A stretch of 64,000 nucleotides of DNA from Heterotrichella gracilis (taxonomy: Eukaryota; Sar; Xanthophyceae; Tribonematales; Xanthonemataceae): contig JAULBX010011099.1 of the NCBI GenBank assembly GCA_032358255.1, positions 248,001-312,000 on the forward strand, in the 5' to 3' direction. The position numbers and the translations under genes are program-made. Numbering within the stretch: the first letter of the stretch is position 1; each line of letters starts with the position of its first letter. Under the pieces are notes generated by a model. That model was not told where the DNA came from, searched no databases, and worked only from the letters and a program-made list of their open reading frames with translations. This document shows positions 1-10,188 of the stretch, piece by piece.

Positions 1-1819
1 TTAGGATCACTTTTTCGAAGAATGGCAAGTCGTTTTCGTAAGACAAGATCTTTTCAAGAACCACAAATTTAAAGTCGCCTATTACGTTATTTCTATTTAA
101 GGACTCGTAACGGCTGGTAATATCAACTTCTTTATTTTGAACAAGATCTTCCACCACTTTTCTAAACATTAAATTTATACGCGGCGCAATTCTAAATCCA
201 ATTCTAAAATCCACACGAATAATATCATCTTCCGCAATGTGCGTCACCTTATAATCCATTCGGTATGGCTCATCCAACACATCCACGTGCACAAACCAAT
301 AGATGTCTGCCTTTTTCGGACGTTTCTGTAAAATGGAATAAATTATTTTCGATTCAATTTCTTGTGGATTATTGGCACTTGTCATATAAACCAAATGCGT
401 AGCATATTTTTGAATAGAAGGGTCAACACTCAAATCACACAACATTTGCTTATAATTTGCCAATGGAACAAGATCGGTGTAACGCTGTCTGATCTTTTTA
501 GCCAAATACCAAACGGCCATTACAGACATAAGTATACCGGCAATTAATAAAGTGATCCAGCCGCCATGTGCAAACTTACTGAGATTAGCCGCTAAAAAAG
601 CAAATTCAATGATAATATAAACAGTAATGGTAAAATAAATAAAGAGTTTGTTGTACCTCCTCATGTGCATATAAAAATTAAGAAGCGTGGTAGTCATCAA
701 CATACACAACACAATGGCTAAACCATAGGCAGCACCCATGTTTGAGGACTCTCTGAAATAAAGAACGATACCAATACATCCTGCTAATAATAACCAGTTA
801 AGAGAAGGAATATACAGCTGCCCTTTTAACTCTGAAGGATATTTCACTTTTACTTTTGGCCATAAATTTAAACGCATGGCTTCGTTAATTAAACTGAAAG
901 AGCCGCTGATCAAAGCTTGCGATGCAATCACAGCCGCAATGGTTGCAATGACAATTCCGTATGGCAGAAAACTTTCGGGCATAATAGCAAAAAAAGGATT
1001 GCTGGACTTAAATGAATCCATTGTTTGTCCCTCGTGTGAGATCAGCCAGGCTCCCTGTCCAAAATAATTTAAGACTAACATGGTCTTAACGAAAACCCAG
1101 GAAATCCGAATGTTGTTTTTCCCGCAATGTCCTAAGTCTGAGTATAAAGCTTCAGCGCCTGTAGTACATAAAAACACTGCTCCCAAAATCAATATGCCAC
1201 TCGGATGTGTTACAAGAAGTTGGTATGCAAAATAGGGGTTTAATGAGGCAAAAATAGTCCAGTCGGTTTTTAATTGTAACACTCCTAAAACGCCAATCAT
1301 TAAAAACCAGAACATCATTAAAGGACCAAAAAACTTACCAATAAATCCTGTTCCAAATTGTTGAATGAAAAATAAAGCAAATAATATTCCAATTACGATC
1401 GGTACTGTATTTAATCCTTCATTAAAAAACCGCAAGCCTTCTACCGCTGCGGCTACCGAAATGGGCGGAGTAATTATACCATCAGCAAGTAATGCACTAC
1501 CTCCAATGATAGCCATCACCAAAAGCCATTTAAATTTTGTTCTTTTTACTAGGGTGTACAAAGAAAAAATCCCCCCTTCACCTTTATTATCGGCTCTGAG
1601 AGTGAGAATTACATATTTTACAGTGGTTTGAAGCGTTAAGGTCCAGAAAATACAAGACAAACCTCCTTTAACATAATCAGCATTAATTGGATCCTTTCCA
1701 ATTATTTCACTCATTACGTAAAGTGGTGATGTTCCAATGTCGCCGTAAATAATTCCTAGCGTAACAAGTAAACTTCCTAGAGTAACTTTATTAATGTGGC
1801 CGCCTGGCAGATGTCCCAT
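1..1819 (-). CDS. kup: Potassium uptake protein Kup, 3' end outside window
   Basis: KUP/HAK/KT family K+/H+ symporter of the inner membrane. The reverse-strand reading frame is open from ATG at 1819 to the window edge and gives 606 residues. The family signature GIIYGDIGTSPLYV lies near residues 22-35, followed by about 12 hydrophobic segments and then a hydrophilic C-terminal domain that starts roughly two thirds of the way in. Family members are usually 620-650 residues, so only a short C-terminal piece should be missing. An in-frame stop a short way upstream limits the choice of start. A TAnnTTTG box on the minus strand at 1843-1850 sits 24 bases before the ATG, without a clear -33 element. 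The identification is secure; only the end is unseen. Confidence 0.95.
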   Translation of the reverse strand, partial: MGHLPGGHINKVTLGSLLVTLGIIYGDIGTSPLYVMSEIIGKDPINADYVKGGLSCIFWTLTLQTTVKYVILTLRADNKGEGGIFSLYTLVKRTKFKWLLVMAIIGGSALLADGIITPPISVAAAVEGLRFFNEGLNTVPIVIGILFALFFIQQFGTGFIGKFFGPLMMFWFLMIGVLGVLQLKTDWTIFASLNPYFAYQLLVTHPSGILILGAVFLCTTGAEALYSDLGHCGKNNIRISWVFVKTMLVLNYFGQGAWLISHEGQTMDSFKSSNPFFAIMPESFLPYGIVIATIAAVIASQALISGSFSLINEAMRLNLWPKVKVKYPSELKGQLYIPSLNWLLLAGCIGIVLYFRESSNMGAAYGLAIVLCMLMTTTLLNFYMHMRRYNKLFIYFTITVYIIIEFAFLAANLSKFAHGGWITLLIAGILMSVMAVWYLAKKIRQRYTDLVPLANYKQMLCDLSVDPSIQKYATHLVYMTSANNPQEIESKIIYSILQKRPKKADIYWFVHVDVLDEPYRMDYKVTHIAEDDIIRVDFRIGFRIAPRINLMFRKVVEDLVQNKEVDITSRYESLNRNNVIGDFKFVVLEKILSYENDLPFFEKVIL

Positions 1820-2001
1820 GTGGGAATAGATTTTAAAGGAGGCAAAAATACTATAAATTCAAATACCATAGTAATAAAATGCACAATTTATGTCTGTATT
1901 CGACCATTTGTAAAAAAGGAGCGCCTCTTAAGGTTAAATAAGTCAAAAACTGCTTTTGATATCTGTTTTTTTAATAAATTTATTACCCTAATCATTGAAG
2001 T

Positions 2002-3894
2002 ATGCGCATTTTCATTTCTGCCTTTTTTTTAGTTGGTTTTTCTTTGGTTTCTTTTGGTCAAAATGGGCCCGCCCAACAATCTGATCAGCCAAAAAAACAA
2101 AGCTTTGTTTTTAAGAAACAAAGCACCATTAACTTCGAAAAAATTGATCGGGACTTTCAGCCTTCATTAATGATCAAAGAAATGCCCAAACAAGGGGCTA
2201 AAAAAATGGAGATGTATGATTATTCTCAAAAAACCCAAAACCCGTCTCAACGCTCTGTAAGTTCAGCAACCGTTGCCAAACCTATTTTAGGACAAAGTTT
2301 TTTAGGTAATCCTTTTTCAATCAATACACCAAATGATAATGATGTAGCCATTTCCGATACCGGCATGGTAGTGTCTGTAATCAATACAAATATTTATGTG
2401 AAGAATTCTGTCACCGGACTTCCCTCGCCTGTTAAATCTTTAGCAGCCTTCACAAGTCCCATTAACAGTAAGCATCAGGAATTTGATCCCAAGGTGATGT
2501 ACGATCCTAAAACAGACCGCTTCGTATTAATGTGCCTGGTTGGATTTGTGGACACAACCAGTAAAGTCATCATTGGTTTCTCACAAACCAATAATCCGAA
2601 TGGGAATTGGAATTTGTATACCCTGCCCGGAAACCCTTTAAATAACAATTTATGGACAGACTATCCGATGATCTCCATGACAGAAAAAGAATTGTTTTTA
2701 AGTGTGAATTTGTTGTATAATGATAGTAGCTGGCAAACAGGTTTTGTTGAAACCCTTGTTTGGCAAATCTCTAAAGACAGTGGTTACGCAGGAAATCCGC
2801 TTAACACTGTTTTGCATTCCAACATCAAATACAACGGCAAAGCCATTCGTAATTTATGTCCGGTAAAAGGTGGCAGTAAATTGTATTCGCCAAATATGTT
2901 TTTTGTTTCCAACAGAAACCTGGCTAATCAAAACGACACGGTTTTTTTAGTCAACATTACTGATACTATTGGCGCTCCTAGTGGAACGATCACTGTAAAA
3001 GCATTAACCTCCAATCTTCCTTATTACTTCCCCCCTAATGGCAGACAATACGACCCTTCGCAGGAATTAGCCACCAATGATTGCCGGAACCTTGGCGCCT
3101 TTTATGAGAACAACATGATTCAGTATGTTCATAATACAAAAAATCCGGCAAATAATTTTGTAACCGTTTATTATGGAACGATCACCAATCCCTTTTCAGC
3201 CAGTCCTGTGGTTAGCGGCTATTATCTTCCAAATGATACCATGGATTTTGCTTATCCAAATATTTCGTATGCAGGTAATTCTTCCACCGACAATACAGCC
3301 ATTATTTCATTTGATCATACTTCCAATCTCATCTTTGCAGGATGTTCTGCGCTTCAAACAGATGGACAGGGAAATTTCTCAAACATCTTGCGGATTAAGA
3401 ACGGTGCCACTTTTGTGAATTTACTAACGTCTAATTTAGAACGTTGGGGCGATTATTCAGGTTCACAACGGCGTTATAATAAACCGGGAGAAGTTTGGAT
3501 GAGTGGCTTTTATGCTTACGTTTATAGTTCTAGTTTTCCTCGCGCTCATGCCGCATGGATTGCTCAAATTAAACGTGATACAACCATTGCGGTCGACACG
3601 ACAGATTACACAAACGTGGCAACAGAAAATATAAGTCTTACCAATGCCTTGGTATATCCAAATCCGTCTGTGGACTTGTTTACCATTGAGTTTTCCATTT
3701 CAAAACCCGAATACTTAAGCTTTGAATTATACGATGCTCAAGGCAAGTTAGTAGAGGTGCTGTTACGTGATTGGGTTAAAGCGAATCACAATATGTTCAG
3801 TTTTAAAACCGGCTTTCTTCAAAAGGGACTGTATGTTTTAAAAATACAAGGCAATTATGGATCACGGATCGAAAAAAAGATAATTATTCGCTAG
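2002..3894 (+). CDS. Secreted protein with T9SS type A sorting domain
   Basis: A 630-residue exported protein of unknown function. Residues 1-19 form a signal peptide ending before Gln (SFG/QNG). The last ~75 residues carry the type A T9SS C-terminal domain: a YPNPS motif, then a beta-rich stretch with LYDAQGKLV, GLYVLKI and a basic end KKIIIR. The central part, from about residue 95, has aromatic and Asn-rich strands resembling a beta-propeller of extracellular Bacteroidota proteins, but I recognise no catalytic motif. It should cross the outer membrane through the T9SS and be released or anchored at the surface. The downstream neighbour starts 9 bases after the stop, so the two cargo genes are probably cotranscribed. 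Confidence 0.85.
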   Translation: MRIFISAFFLVGFSLVSFGQNGPAQQSDQPKKQSFVFKKQSTINFEKIDRDFQPSLMIKEMPKQGAKKMEMYDYSQKTQNPSQRSVSSATVAKPILGQSFLGNPFSINTPNDNDVAISDTGMVVSVINTNIYVKNSVTGLPSPVKSLAAFTSPINSKHQEFDPKVMYDPKTDRFVLMCLVGFVDTTSKVIIGFSQTNNPNGNWNLYTLPGNPLNNNLWTDYPMISMTEKELFLSVNLLYNDSSWQTGFVETLVWQISKDSGYAGNPLNTVLHSNIKYNGKAIRNLCPVKGGSKLYSPNMFFVSNRNLANQNDTVFLVNITDTIGAPSGTITVKALTSNLPYYFPPNGRQYDPSQELATNDCRNLGAFYENNMIQYVHNTKNPANNFVTVYYGTITNPFSASPVVSGYYLPNDTMDFAYPNISYAGNSSTDNTAIISFDHTSNLIFAGCSALQTDGQGNFSNILRIKNGATFVNLLTSNLERWGDYSGSQRRYNKPGEVWMSGFYAYVYSSSFPRAHAAWIAQIKRDTTIAVDTTDYTNVATENISLTNALVYPNPSVDLFTIEFSISKPEYLSFELYDAQGKLVEVLLRDWVKANHNMFSFKTGFLQKGLYVLKIQGNYGSRIEKKIIIR

Positions 3895-3903
3895 AAAAAT
3901 TTA

Positions 3904-6672
3904 ATGTTCAGCTTTCGATATATCTTTTTTGTAATTCTTTGCAGCTTCGTTTTCTTAACGGCAAAGGCAACGCATAACAGAGCGGGTGAAATTACTTACA
4001 CGCGTATTGCGCCGTTTACAAAAGTGGTGGGAGGCGCTGTAGTACAGGTTTACACCTACTCTATCACTATTGTGAAATATACAGACCATGGATCAAATGT
4101 GGCCGACCGCTGTTTAGATACCATTTATTTTGGAGATGGCGACAGGGGTATTGCTAAACGCATCAGTGGATTTATTTCATCTACCTGCTGTACCCAAGGA
4201 ACAGAATTAGGCGCCACCGCCGGCTCCATCATTATCAACGACGGTGGATTTATTGTTAAACTCAACACGTATACCATCACACATACCTACTCAGGACCGG
4301 GCACCTATTTGCTTCGCTCACTCGATCCCAATAGGAACGGAGGAGTTAATAATATTCCAAACTCGATCAACATTCCTTTTTACGTTGAATCCTTACTTAT
4401 TATCAATACCATTACCGGTGCAAACAGTTCTCCTTTGTTTGCCTTTCGTCCAATTGACCGGGCCTGCAAAGGTGTTTGTTTCGAACATAATCCCGGCGCA
4501 TATGATCCCGATGGCGACAGTCTTAGTTACGAATTAACGCAATCGCGCGGCGGTGGTAATTTTGGAAGCGACCCGGCTCCCGGTTATTTTTATCCAAGTG
4601 AAGAAGGTGGCACGTATTCCATTAACCCGCGAACCGGACTTTTAAGCTGGTGTAATCCTCAGTTCATTGGCGAGTATAACCTGGCATTTATTGTAAAAGA
4701 ATGGAGAAAAAACACCAGCGGTATTTATGAACTCATTGGTTATGTGATGCGCGATATGCAAGTGATTGTGAAGGATTGCGGCATAAATTTGCCACCAAGT
4801 ATTACCGTTCCGGATGAGATTTGTGTGGAAGCAGGAAAAACAGTTACGACAACTTTAGTTGTGAGCGATCCGAATGATGCCGATTTTGTGACGGTTCAAG
4901 GTGGTGGTGGCGCTTTTGAGGCGGTAGCCCCCCTTCCCTTCTTTAATCCTACCTCCGGTACTATAACCACAGGAGGAAGTTCTTTTAATGTGTTCTTTTC
5001 TTGGAACACCACCTGTGACCACATTCGTAATCAACCGTATTATACTACTTTTAAAGTGCAGGATAAAGGCGGACCATCCGGTACCGGCGTAAAACTCGTA
5101 TCATTTAATACCTTTAGGATAAGAGTTCTTCCACCTGCCGTTAAAAATGTAACAGCCACGCCAGTTGGAACGACTATGCGAATTTCTTGGGATGCCGCAG
5201 CATGCAGTCCAACTAATAACCCATTAATAGGTTACAAAATATATCGAAAACAAGACTGTACGCCTTTTATTTACGAACCATGTAAAACAGGTGTTCCCGA
5301 ATCGAGTGGTTTTACATTATTAAATGATACCGCCATATCAAATACCTTTATTTTTGATACTAACAAAGGTGCCGGATTAGTAGTGGGTGAATACTATTCT
5401 TACATGGTGGTTGCCATTTATGAAGACGGCACTCAAACCGCCGGCAGCACCCAGGTGTGTGCCAAACTAAAAAGAGATGTGCCTGTTATTTTAAATGTGG
5501 ATGTGAATTCAACCTCAGCAACGGCAGGAATTATTTGGGTGCGCTGGACAAAACCTTTAACAAATGCCGGAAATTTTGACACGATCAAGTTTCCCGGACC
5601 ATACACCTGTTACCTAAAGTACCGCGATGGAAATTCAGGCAGCTTCAATACCATACAATCCTTCAGCAGTAATTTGTTTTCAAAGATCGATACTCAGTTT
5701 TTTCACAAGGACATTAATACCACGCTAACCAATCAACATTATCAAATAGAGTTTTTATCCGGAACAGTGAGTATTGGTTCTTCACAAAGTGCCGGATCTA
5801 TTTTTCTTTCAGCAGTACCTTCTGATAAAAAAATCAGCCTAAGCTGGAATTCTAAAACACCTTGGTCTAATTCAAGTTACTCTGTGTATAAACGAAACGA
5901 TAATTCAAGCACCTTTACACTCATTGCCACCACAACAGGCACTACCTTTGCTGATACGATCAATGTTTCAAATGGATTTTATTATTGTTATTACGTAACA
6001 GGCAAAGGGGCTTATTCCGACACAACGATATTCAACCCTTTATTTAATTCTTCGCAGATCGTTTGCACACAGGCCGTTGATTTTACACCACCCGCAGTAG
6101 CCACACTAAGCATTACAGGAGACTGTCCGAGTGGCAGGGTAGTAGTCACCTGGAATGATGTCTCAACCTTGTACCGGAGCGATGATCTGGCAGAGTACAT
6201 TCTTTTTTATAAACCTACCATTGATGCCTCTTATGAAGAAATATACCGAGTGGCTAAAGGAGATGCAAGGATCTTTGTGCAAGACAATCCAAATTCCTAC
6301 TCCGGCTGTTATTCCATGAGAACACTCGACACGAATAACAACATGAGTGCTTTGGCTCCTGATTATTGCATTGACAATTGTCCGGAATTTGAATTGCCAA
6401 ATATTTTTTCTCCAAACAACGATGATGCTAATGACTTTTTTAAGGCCATTAAGGTGAAACAAATAAAGGAGATCGATTTGGCCGTTGTCGATCGTTGGGG
6501 CCACGTGGTATATAAAACCACCGATCCATACTTTAAATGGAATGGCGTTAGCTCTGCTTCGAATGTGGCTGTGAGTGAAGGCACTTTCTTTTTTGTTTGC
6601 GATGTGTATGAATCGCGATTAGTAGGAATCGTCAAACGAACCATTAAAGGTACTGTTCAAGTAGTGCGTTAA
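3904..6672 (+). CDS. Large surface protein with gliding-motility-type (CHU_C, T9SS type B) C-terminus
   Basis: A 922-residue protein with a signal peptide (cleavage near residue 22, TAKA/THN). Its N-terminal HNRAGEITY segment recurs in Bacteroidota surface proteins. The middle looks like a string of Ig/PKD and fibronectin-III-like modules: an alternating beta pattern, with paired Cys such as STCCTQ and CKGVC. From about residue 829 comes the CHU_C/type B sorting domain, with LPNIFSPN followed by VVDRWGHVVY and an EGTFFFVCDV strand. Type B cargo usually depends on a SprF/PorP-like partner, which is not seen here. The role is probably adhesion or surface structure; no enzymatic motif was found. 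It follows the type A cargo gene by 9 bases. Confidence 0.85.
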   Translation: MFSFRYIFFVILCSFVFLTAKATHNRAGEITYTRIAPFTKVVGGAVVQVYTYSITIVKYTDHGSNVADRCLDTIYFGDGDRGIAKRISGFISSTCCTQGTELGATAGSIIINDGGFIVKLNTYTITHTYSGPGTYLLRSLDPNRNGGVNNIPNSINIPFYVESLLIINTITGANSSPLFAFRPIDRACKGVCFEHNPGAYDPDGDSLSYELTQSRGGGNFGSDPAPGYFYPSEEGGTYSINPRTGLLSWCNPQFIGEYNLAFIVKEWRKNTSGIYELIGYVMRDMQVIVKDCGINLPPSITVPDEICVEAGKTVTTTLVVSDPNDADFVTVQGGGGAFEAVAPLPFFNPTSGTITTGGSSFNVFFSWNTTCDHIRNQPYYTTFKVQDKGGPSGTGVKLVSFNTFRIRVLPPAVKNVTATPVGTTMRISWDAAACSPTNNPLIGYKIYRKQDCTPFIYEPCKTGVPESSGFTLLNDTAISNTFIFDTNKGAGLVVGEYYSYMVVAIYEDGTQTAGSTQVCAKLKRDVPVILNVDVNSTSATAGIIWVRWTKPLTNAGNFDTIKFPGPYTCYLKYRDGNSGSFNTIQSFSSNLFSKIDTQFFHKDINTTLTNQHYQIEFLSGTVSIGSSQSAGSIFLSAVPSDKKISLSWNSKTPWSNSSYSVYKRNDNSSTFTLIATTTGTTFADTINVSNGFYYCYYVTGKGAYSDTTIFNPLFNSSQIVCTQAVDFTPPAVATLSITGDCPSGRVVVTWNDVSTLYRSDDLAEYILFYKPTIDASYEEIYRVAKGDARIFVQDNPNSYSGCYSMRTLDTNNNMSALAPDYCIDNCPEFELPNIFSPNNDDANDFFKAIKVKQIKEIDLAVVDRWGHVVYKTTDPYFKWNGVSSASNVAVSEGTFFFVCDVYESRLVGIVKRTIKGTVQVVR

Positions 6673-6686
6673 TCCCACATTTTATT

Positions 6687-6694
6687 TATCTTTG
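6687..6694 (+). promoter_or_regulatory. Candidate -7 box upstream of rsmB
   Basis: TATCTTTG fits the Bacteroidota TAnnTTTG -7 consensus and lies 76 bases before the rsmB ATG. No good TTG was found at the -33 distance, so this is suggestive only. Confidence 0.35.
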
Positions 6695-6770
6695 GCCCTT
6701 TCCTGCGATTTTGTATTTCACTCGCCTGAAACGATCAACTGTTATAACATTTCTTTAAACACGTCCCTTT

Positions 6771-7961
6771 ATGAAACTCTATAAAAATCTGGTAAACGCG
6801 GTCGCACTTACCTTACAGGAAATATTTACCAAAAACAGATATGCAGACAAGGCGCTTGAAAAAGTTTTTAAACAAAACCCGCAATGGGGTAGCCGTGATC
6901 GTCGGTTTATAGCAGAAGGGGTTTACGAGATCGTTCGCAACTTTCGATTGTACGCTGAGCTGGCTGAGAGTACAAGTAACTATTGGTTCATCACGGCTGT
7001 TTGGTTGGTAGTAAAAAATGAAGAAATTCCCGAATGGCAGGAGTTTAAACACGTGAATAAAAATAACATTTTAAGTCATAAAGAAAGTTTAAGATCAAAC
7101 CCGGCATTATTTCATTCATACCCCGATTGGTTATGGACACTAGGCATTAAGGAACTTGGCGAAGAGATCTGGCAAAAAGAAGCCTTAGCAATGCATGAAC
7201 AAGCCCCTGTTTTTTTAAGAGTAAACACCTTAAAAACAAACAAAGCGCAACTCATTGAAAAATTAAGAAGTGAAAAAATAGAAACTAACGAGGTGGACTC
7301 GGTTCCCACAGCACTTCAATTAGCGAAGCGTGAAAACGTATTTAAAACTGCGCTCTTTAAGGAAGGCTATTTTGAAGTTCAGGATGCCGGTTCACAATTA
7401 ATTTCAGAATTTTTAGATCCTAAACCCGGCGATTTAGTTATTGATGCTTGTGCCGGCGCCGGAGGAAAAAGTTTACATCTGGCTTCGATCATGAAAAACA
7501 AAGGTAAGATCATTAGTATGGATGTGGAGGACTGGAAGCTGGAAGAATTAAAAAAACGAGCTAAACGCGCTGGTGTTTCAAACATTGAAACCAAAAAAAT
7601 TGAACCCTCGCTCACTATTCAATCACTCCAAAATAAAGCCGATAAAATTTTGCTAGACGTTCCCTGCAGCGGTTTGGGTGTGTTAAAACGTAATCCGGAT
7701 GCCAAATGGAAGTTAAATCCAGAAGTAATTGAACGCACTATCTCGCTTCAACAACAAATTTTATCGGAGTACTCAAGCATGCTAAAACCAAATGGTTCTT
7801 TGGTGTATAGCACCTGTAGCATACTTCCCAGTGAAAATCAAGATCAAGTGAAGAAATTTTTAGCTGAGCATTCCAATTTTGAACTCATCAAAGAACAACA
7901 TTTAATGCCCAGCCAAGGCTTTGATGGCTTTTACATGGCACTGCTTAAGCGTTTGAATTAA
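6771..7961 (+). CDS. rsmB: RsmB/NOP-family rRNA m5C methyltransferase
   Basis: A cytosolic SAM-dependent RNA cytosine-C5 methyltransferase of 396 residues. The SAM-binding motif DACAGAGGKS is at residues 225-234. The two catalytic cysteines of the RNA m5C family are present, in DVPCSG (C299) and YSTCS (C349). The N-terminal ~150 residues are helical, consistent with a divergent NusB-like RNA-binding part. In E. coli RsmB modifies C967 of 16S rRNA; the exact target here is inferred from the family. The gene runs convergently into the next with only 3 bases between stops. A candidate promoter box lies upstream at 6687-6694. Confidence 0.9.
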   Translation: MKLYKNLVNAVALTLQEIFTKNRYADKALEKVFKQNPQWGSRDRRFIAEGVYEIVRNFRLYAELAESTSNYWFITAVWLVVKNEEIPEWQEFKHVNKNNILSHKESLRSNPALFHSYPDWLWTLGIKELGEEIWQKEALAMHEQAPVFLRVNTLKTNKAQLIEKLRSEKIETNEVDSVPTALQLAKRENVFKTALFKEGYFEVQDAGSQLISEFLDPKPGDLVIDACAGAGGKSLHLASIMKNKGKIISMDVEDWKLEELKKRAKRAGVSNIETKKIEPSLTIQSLQNKADKILLDVPCSGLGVLKRNPDAKWKLNPEVIERTISLQQQILSEYSSMLKPNGSLVYSTCSILPSENQDQVKKFLAEHSNFELIKEQHLMPSQGFDGFYMALLKRLN

Positions 7962-7964
7962 GTC

Positions 7965-8786
7965 TTATTTAATTTCAACGGCTTCAATGATCTCATATCC
8001 CAAATATTTTTCCAATATCTGGTGATAAACTTTTGTGGAGGTAAATCCAAATCCGCCTTCAAAAAACTCGCTCATGTTTGCTGCATGTACACTTCCTACT
8101 GGCATTACAAAACTAAAACGCTCTTTAGGTTCACTGAACACTTTTTGAATTTTTAGAAACTTCGTTTGATTGTTCTTTAAAAAAGCCCAATAGGCTATAA
8201 TATCAACATAGCCAAACACTTTGTTGTCACTCACAATGGTTTCAAGCACCTTGTTTTGATTCTCTGCAAATGAGACCTTTAATCCCGGCAGAAACTGACT
8301 TTTTAAGTCGTTCAAATAATTTAAATGGCTTGAATTATTCACTGTAATAGCACTTAGACTACCAAAGGTTTTACTGACCTCCGCAGCTGTTTTGGTTTTT
8401 AAACTCGGCACGGAGCCGGAAGTAATTAATACCGCCAAATTTTGGAGGTAAGGAGCAGAGAATATGACTTCCTGTTCTCTTTGGTTATTGGCGGTTACAG
8501 ATCCTAATCCAACAATATTTTTTCTTCCATCTTTTACAGAAGTATAAAAAGCACCGAACTCTTTGTAAGGTTTATATACAACTGTTATCGCCGTATTTTT
8601 CTTTGATTTTACCCAGGCGGCATACTCTTCTATGATATCGATCTCTATGCCCTTTAATTTGCCGTTTTCAGAATAGGCATAAGGATAATTTTCGTAATAA
8701 TTGATGATGAGCGTGTCAGCATTTTGAGCTGTATTATGCCCAAGCATAAAAAAGCAACTTATAAAGGAGATGAGAATTTTTTTCAT
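7965..8786 (-). CDS. Periplasmic solute-binding protein (SBP_bac_3-like)
   Basis: A 273-residue exported protein. ATG at 8786 (MKKILIS) begins a clean signal peptide ending near HNTAQN; an ATG 18 bases upstream would add six odd residues and was not chosen. After the signal, the pattern LIINYYENYPYAYSENGKLKGIEID is shortened here to its key piece YPYAYSENGKLKG, which is typical of type 2 periplasmic binding proteins of the extracellular solute-binding family 3 (amino-acid or sensor-domain type). No ABC permease or ATPase gene adjoins it, so it may act alone, as part of a sensor or as a scavenging protein. The substrate cannot be read from the sequence. Confidence 0.75.
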   Translation of the reverse strand: MKKILISFISCFFMLGHNTAQNADTLIINYYENYPYAYSENGKLKGIEIDIIEEYAAWVKSKKNTAITVVYKPYKEFGAFYTSVKDGRKNIVGLGSVTANNQREQEVIFSAPYLQNLAVLITSGSVPSLKTKTAAEVSKTFGSLSAITVNNSSHLNYLNDLKSQFLPGLKVSFAENQNKVLETIVSDNKVFGYVDIIAYWAFLKNNQTKFLKIQKVFSEPKERFSFVMPVGSVHAANMSEFFEGGFGFTSTKVYHQILEKYLGYEIIEAVEIK

Positions 8787-8948
8787 GGAGTGTGTTTTAT
8801 ACAAATATGTGTATTCTTACTGACATTTTACTTATTATAAGGAACAAAATTAGGGCTTGCCTGTTAACATATTCGAACCAATTATTTATCAGAGTGTTAA
8901 GCCTTAATTTTAAAGATAATACACTAAATTAGCGTTATCTAAATTATC

Positions 8949-9338
8949 ATGAATATGAAATCAATTTTTAGTTTTTTAATCTTATTTTTTTGCTTAAACC
9001 TAAATGCTCAAACAGTTATTAAAAACGTTGACGCCGCTACCTTTAAAAAATACATAGATGAAAATAAATCGGTACTAATTGATCTGAGAACAACGGATGA
9101 AATGAAAACGAAGGGCATCATTAAAGGAGCCGTGCAAATTGATTTTTTGGCCGAAGGCGCTGAAGCTTCTATTTTAAAATTAGATAAGAAAAAAACATAC
9201 CTGATTTATTGTGCCGGCGGCGGAAGAAGTGGAGAGTGTGCGGAATTAATGCAAAAATCGGGCTTCAAGCAGGTCGTTAATTTAGAAAAAGGATTCTCTG
9301 ATTGGAAAAACAAAGGTTTCCCGATTGAAAAAAATTAA
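8949..9338 (+). CDS. Exported rhodanese-like domain protein
   Basis: A 129-residue single-domain rhodanese with a signal peptide (residues 1-20, cut before QTV). The active-site loop CAGGGRS begins with the catalytic Cys88, preceded by the strand TYLIY. DLRTTDE near residue 45 matches the conserved D-R segment of the fold. It could transfer sulfane sulfur, or handle thiol or persulfide redox chemistry, in the periplasm. cysQ follows after 5 bases, which points to a shared sulfur-metabolism transcript. Confidence 0.88.
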   Translation: MNMKSIFSFLILFFCLNLNAQTVIKNVDAATFKKYIDENKSVLIDLRTTDEMKTKGIIKGAVQIDFLAEGAEASILKLDKKKTYLIYCAGGGRSGECAELMQKSGFKQVVNLEKGFSDWKNKGFPIEKN

Positions 9339-9343
9339 ACCTT

Positions 9344-10177
9344 ATGCCCTCTGAAACTGAATACAAAGAACTGTTAAAGTTAGCTGTAACAGCTGCTTTT
9401 AAAGCCGGTGAAGAAATTTTAAAGATCTACGGCACCGATTTTTATGTTGAAACCAAATCAGATAACACGCCTGTGACCCTTGCTGACAAAGCTTCGGGTA
9501 AATGTATCACTGAATTTTTATCGACCACAAATATTCCTGTCATCAGTGAGGAAGAAGAAATAGTTGATTACTCGATCCGGAAAAACTGGGATCTGGTTTG
9601 GATCGTTGATCCCTTAGATGGTACCAAAGAGTACGTTAAACGAAATGGAGAGTTTGCAGTTAACATTGCTTTGGTAGAAAAGAATAAACCTGTTATCGGA
9701 GTGATCTATGCCCCGTTTATCAAAGATATTTATTTTGGCTACCATCAAGGCGGGAGCTATAAAATTACGCAACACGACATGATCGTTGAGTTAACTAAAA
9801 AAAACTTACCGGATCATCTTTTTGAGTATGCTAAAAAACTTCCCACCCAAAAATTACCCAGAGCTTATACCGTAGTTGGAAGCAGATCGCATCATAGCAA
9901 AGAAATTAACGATCACATTAGTCTGCTTCGCGACCTTTATGGAGAGGTTGACCTCATTAGTGTTGGAAGCAGCATTAAACAATGTTGGGTGGCAGAAGGT
10001 AAAGCGCACGAATACCCAAGGTTTGGAACAACTATGGAGTGGGACACCGCCGCCGGTCAATGTATACTGGAAGAATCGGGAAACAAACTGATCGATCTGG
10101 TGACAGGAAAACCAATGGTTTACAATCGCAGTGAAATGAAAAATAATTATTTTATCGCCAAACACGGATTAAAGTAG
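9344..10177 (+). CDS. cysQ: 3'(2'),5'-bisphosphate nucleotidase CysQ
   Basis: An inositol-monophosphatase-fold phosphatase of 277 residues that hydrolyses PAP (3'-phosphoadenosine 5'-phosphate), the by-product of sulfate assimilation and sulfotransfer. Metal-binding residues are visible: the acidic cluster SEEEE (69-72), VDPLDGTKE (88-96) with the D-x-x-D-G-T core, and WDTAAGQ (233-239). GSRSHH (179-184) and GSSIK (208-212) also fit CysQ rather than general IMPases. It is the second gene after the rhodanese, with a 5-base gap. Confidence 0.93.
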   Translation: MPSETEYKELLKLAVTAAFKAGEEILKIYGTDFYVETKSDNTPVTLADKASGKCITEFLSTTNIPVISEEEEIVDYSIRKNWDLVWIVDPLDGTKEYVKRNGEFAVNIALVEKNKPVIGVIYAPFIKDIYFGYHQGGSYKITQHDMIVELTKKNLPDHLFEYAKKLPTQKLPRAYTVVGSRSHHSKEINDHISLLRDLYGEVDLISVGSSIKQCWVAEGKAHEYPRFGTTMEWDTAAGQCILEESGNKLIDLVTGKPMVYNRSEMKNNYFIAKHGLK

Positions 10178-10188
10178 TGCATTCGTCT

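Noticed and set aside
1796-2032. A plus-strand frame over the kup start and the first T9SS gene start
   Set aside because: Overlaps two better-supported genes and has no family features.
7045-7060. CACGTG in rsmB as a parS site
   Set aside because: Both flanks differ from the consensus at several positions.
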